Below, piece by piece: positions 61,371-64,000 of a stretch of DNA of 64,000 nt. The notes below the pieces were generated by a model. The model was given only the letters and a program-made list of their open reading frames with translations. It was not told where the DNA came from and searched no databases. The position numbers and the translations under genes were made by a program. Source of the DNA: Promethearchaeota archaeon (GTDB lineage: Archaea; Asgardarchaeota; Lokiarchaeia; Sigyniarchaeales; SOKP01); the NCBI GenBank assembly GCA_016839745.1, contig JAEOTS010000116.1:1-64000 (forward strand), given 5' to 3'. How positions within the stretch are numbered: the first letter of the stretch is position 1; every line of letters begins with the position of its first letter.

Positions 61371-62252
61371 ATGATAGAAGATTATTATCTGTATGGTGAT
61401 GCGAAATTAGGGCGTGGTAAGTTTGAGTTACCCCCAATTTTAATTGGCACAATGTTTTATCAGGGTCAAACACTTATTGACAGAAAGGATGAGCGTCAAT
61501 TTGATGTCAATAGGGCAAAAAAAAGAATTGAAGCACAAAAAAGTTTAGCAAATCAGTATAAACTTCCAGATCTAGTTGAAATATCTGCCATTACACCTGA
61601 AGCTATGGTTAAATATCTCGAATTTTATTTGGACAACTATGATCCCCCGTTTGTTTTAGGTGGTAGTTTTGATGCAAAATCTGCTGGAATAGAATACTTA
61701 AATGAAAATGGTATTAAAGCAGACGAGTATATATATAATTCTATATCAAATCTAAAGAGTAAAAAAGAACTTGAACTCATAGAGAAAAACAGAATATCTT
61801 CGGTCGTAATTTTAATCCTTGGAGCCAGTAACATGAGTTCAACGCAGAGGTATGCTTATATTACAGAAAAGAACCAACCGGGTAATCTTAGTATTATAGA
61901 TGGATTGAAAGAACTTGGCGTAGAGAAAATCTGGATCGACGGAGGTGTTATTGATATTGAAAGCTTCTCCCACATTCTTGACACACAACAAATAGTTAGT
62001 AAATCTCTTAAACTCCCTGTTGGTACAGCACCTACGCTTTTTCTTTTTAAATATTCTTCACCTAGACTAAATCTTAAATATCATACTAAATATCGTAAAG
62101 CAAGCATAATGTTTATAGCGTCCTGGTACTCTAACTTTATATTTTATGGAGCAATAGAAGATGCAAAAGAATGTTTTGCGTCAGTTTATCAAGCTATAGA
62201 GCTGAAAAACGTGATGAAAAACAACAACATTAGGCTGTTTGATAATTTGTAA
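61371..62252 (+). CDS. MtrH-like methyltransferase (tetrahydromethanopterin S-methyltransferase subunit H family)
   Basis: PPILIGTMFYQGQTLI, VEISAITPEAMVKYLEF, YNSI, IDGGVIDI, LPVGTAPT, FIFYGAIEDAKECF. Confidence 0.85.
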   Translation: MIEDYYLYGDAKLGRGKFELPPILIGTMFYQGQTLIDRKDERQFDVNRAKKRIEAQKSLANQYKLPDLVEISAITPEAMVKYLEFYLDNYDPPFVLGGSFDAKSAGIEYLNENGIKADEYIYNSISNLKSKKELELIEKNRISSVVILILGASNMSSTQRYAYITEKNQPGNLSIIDGLKELGVEKIWIDGGVIDIESFSHILDTQQIVSKSLKLPVGTAPTLFLFKYSSPRLNLKYHTKYRKASIMFIASWYSNFIFYGAIEDAKECFASVYQAIELKNVMKNNNIRLFDNL

Positions 62253-62402
62253 AAGTTAAAAATAAGGTAATAATTAATTATCAAAATTTAAATAAGGTTA
62301 ATTGCATACAATTACTAAGGTAATATAGCATATAGATTACTTAATTAGGTTTCCTAATTACCAATATCACATTAATCTCTAAAGAAAAGTGTAATCCTGA
62401 TC

Positions 62403-63548
62403 ATGTATAACAACGACGAAAAAGAAGAAAAAGAAGTTGAAGCGATCAAACTAATTGATTCTGCTGAAATATTAGCCGATAAAGGAAAGGGAGAAGAAGC
62501 AATAAGAGAATATGAGAAAGCAGCACAAATTTATCTCGATTTAGGCGGTTATATTAAATTAGATGAATTGTATATCAGAATTACTCAGATAATTTCTCAA
62601 TTTAGGAACAACATTCAAGCGACATACAGATTAAAATCAATCATTCGAAAAACTGAAGAATTAAAACTATACGAAATATCGGCAAAGTTGCTAATTCAAT
62701 TAGGAAACATTTCTTTTAGAATGAAAGATTGGGAAACTGCAGGGGAAAGTTGGAAAAAAGCTTCGGATTATTTACTAGAATCTGATCCAGAAGAATATAG
62801 AAATTTAGCTTCTATTCTCCTATTAGAAGCGGGTCAAGCGTTTGAACGATCCCAATTAACAAAAGATACGGGAAAACAATTGATTTTAAAAGCAGTCATG
62901 ATCTTAAATGAATTCGACGAACTTTATAAGCAAGAAGAAAAAAAAGCCCACTCTTTACTTATTAATAAAGAATTCGAAGCCGCTGCAGATAAGTTTTATA
63001 CTATTTCCACATATTTTAAAAAATCGTTAGAGAACCTTGAAGATTTATTAAAAGATGCAGAATCCAAAAACACAGTACTAAACGCGAAGGCTAGATTCAT
63101 TCATTTTGTAGCTGAATATCAAACATTTTCAGCGATTTGCTTAACTGCTACAAGGAATGTAGAATTTAACGATAGAATTGAAAGTCTTGGACTCGATTCC
63201 ATAAAGCTATTCAAAGAATCAATATCGCTACTTAAAGACTATCTTTTTCACACTGAAAAAGATTTCGATAGAGAAATCATCTTAAGAGTTACTTTTGACA
63301 CAATGCTGTTATCAATTATTCATAGAATTTTAAATATCGAAGAAATAAAATGTAGTGATTATTTGTTAAGCGAACTCGAAGAAAATAAAGCGCTCGTTAA
63401 AAAGCTCAAAAAAAGCCCATATTTTAAAATAATAGAGAAAATTGAAAAAGCTGGTTTAAATGACGCGTTAGAAGATCTCCTATCAGTAAATTTAGGACAC
63501 TTTGAAAAGATCAAGAATGTGTTAATTTCTAACTTCCAGGAGAAATAG
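62403..63548 (+). CDS. TPR/SNAP-like helical repeat protein
   Basis: ILADKGKGEEAIREYEKAAQIYLDLG, ISFRMKDWETAGESWKKASDYLLES. Confidence 0.6.
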   Translation: MYNNDEKEEKEVEAIKLIDSAEILADKGKGEEAIREYEKAAQIYLDLGGYIKLDELYIRITQIISQFRNNIQATYRLKSIIRKTEELKLYEISAKLLIQLGNISFRMKDWETAGESWKKASDYLLESDPEEYRNLASILLLEAGQAFERSQLTKDTGKQLILKAVMILNEFDELYKQEEKKAHSLLINKEFEAAADKFYTISTYFKKSLENLEDLLKDAESKNTVLNAKARFIHFVAEYQTFSAICLTATRNVEFNDRIESLGLDSIKLFKESISLLKDYLFHTEKDFDREIILRVTFDTMLLSIIHRILNIEEIKCSDYLLSELEENKALVKKLKKSPYFKIIEKIEKAGLNDALEDLLSVNLGHFEKIKNVLISNFQEK

Positions 63549-63590
63549 TCTCAATTTATACTAAAACTCTCGCGAAAAAAAAGTAGTTGC

Positions 63591-63977
63591 TCAGATATTT
63601 ATGATTACTTTATCAAATTTCAATTTACTTATTTTTCTTACACCATGATTACCCGAGCAATAGTCGCAATAGATTAACCCTGCTTCTTGAAGTTTTTTGA
63701 TTTGAGCTGATATATTAGCTTCTGTCATGTTTAAAATTGAAGCAATGTTAGAAACATCCATCCCTTCATTTGAGTTTTGAATTAGGTGAAGGATCGCGCG
63801 TCTTGTTTCTGAAGTGAGTGCTTTAGCTACCTTTTCGATTTGTTTGTCAGAATTTTTCGTGTAAGAATCATGATTTTCTTCGTACAGGTCTAATTCTAAT
63901 ACTTCATTCAATTTTGAATTTTTCAACTCTGAATCTGTCAATTCAGAATTTGGTAAATTAGTTTCACTCAATTCCAT
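63591..63977 (-). CDS. winged-helix ArsR-type transcriptional regulator
   Basis: KALTSETRRAILHLIQNSNEGMDVSNIASILNMTEANISAQIKKLQEAGLI. Confidence 0.85.
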   Translation of the reverse strand: MELSETNLPNSELTDSELKNSKLNEVLELDLYEENHDSYTKNSDKQIEKVAKALTSETRRAILHLIQNSNEGMDVSNIASILNMTEANISAQIKKLQEAGLIYCDYCSGNHGVRKISKLKFDKVIINI

Positions 63978-64000
63978 AAATATCGTTCAACCCTAAACAA

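Overview
AT-rich archaeal chromosome segment, best read as an Asgard (Lokiarchaeia-like) genome. The evidence is archaeal RadA, a tRNA-splicing endonuclease, an A/V-type ATPase operon, an MtrH homologue, and several eukaryote-like genes (Arf-like GTPases with extra domains, a V4R/TRAPP-fold protein, a VWA protein with RING/PHD-like zinc fingers, a SNAP/TPR-like protein). Coding density is high. I found no rRNA, tRNA, CRISPR array or transposase. Main blocks: purC and an FGGY kinase / Fe-S / AGPS-like FAD oxidase cluster (0-7 kb); amino-sugar metabolism glmM, nagB, glmS and an LbH protein (9-15 kb); a 2-hydroxyacyl-CoA dehydratase cluster with activase (17-24 kb); two VIT1/CCC1-like genes; an A-type ATPase operon (26.5-38 kb) carrying a second, divergent catalytic A-subunit gene; endA, MEMO, PfkB, OsmC and radA (38-44 kb); a sugar-nucleotide/GH13 cluster with a degenerate phosphohexomutase (45-53 kb); and a eukaryote-signature-like cluster (55-64 kb). 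The most notable observations are: (1) apparent non-AUG initiation, with ACG starts for ATPase subunit C and a dehydratase paralogue (the latter supported by a gapless alignment to its in-window paralogue) and an ATT start for subunit E; (2) a second A subunit with substitutions at catalytic positions; (3) a VWA protein with two C4HC3 zinc fingers; (4) a phosphohexomutase pseudoenzyme. All calls come from reading the sequence and remembered family motifs; no database search was run.
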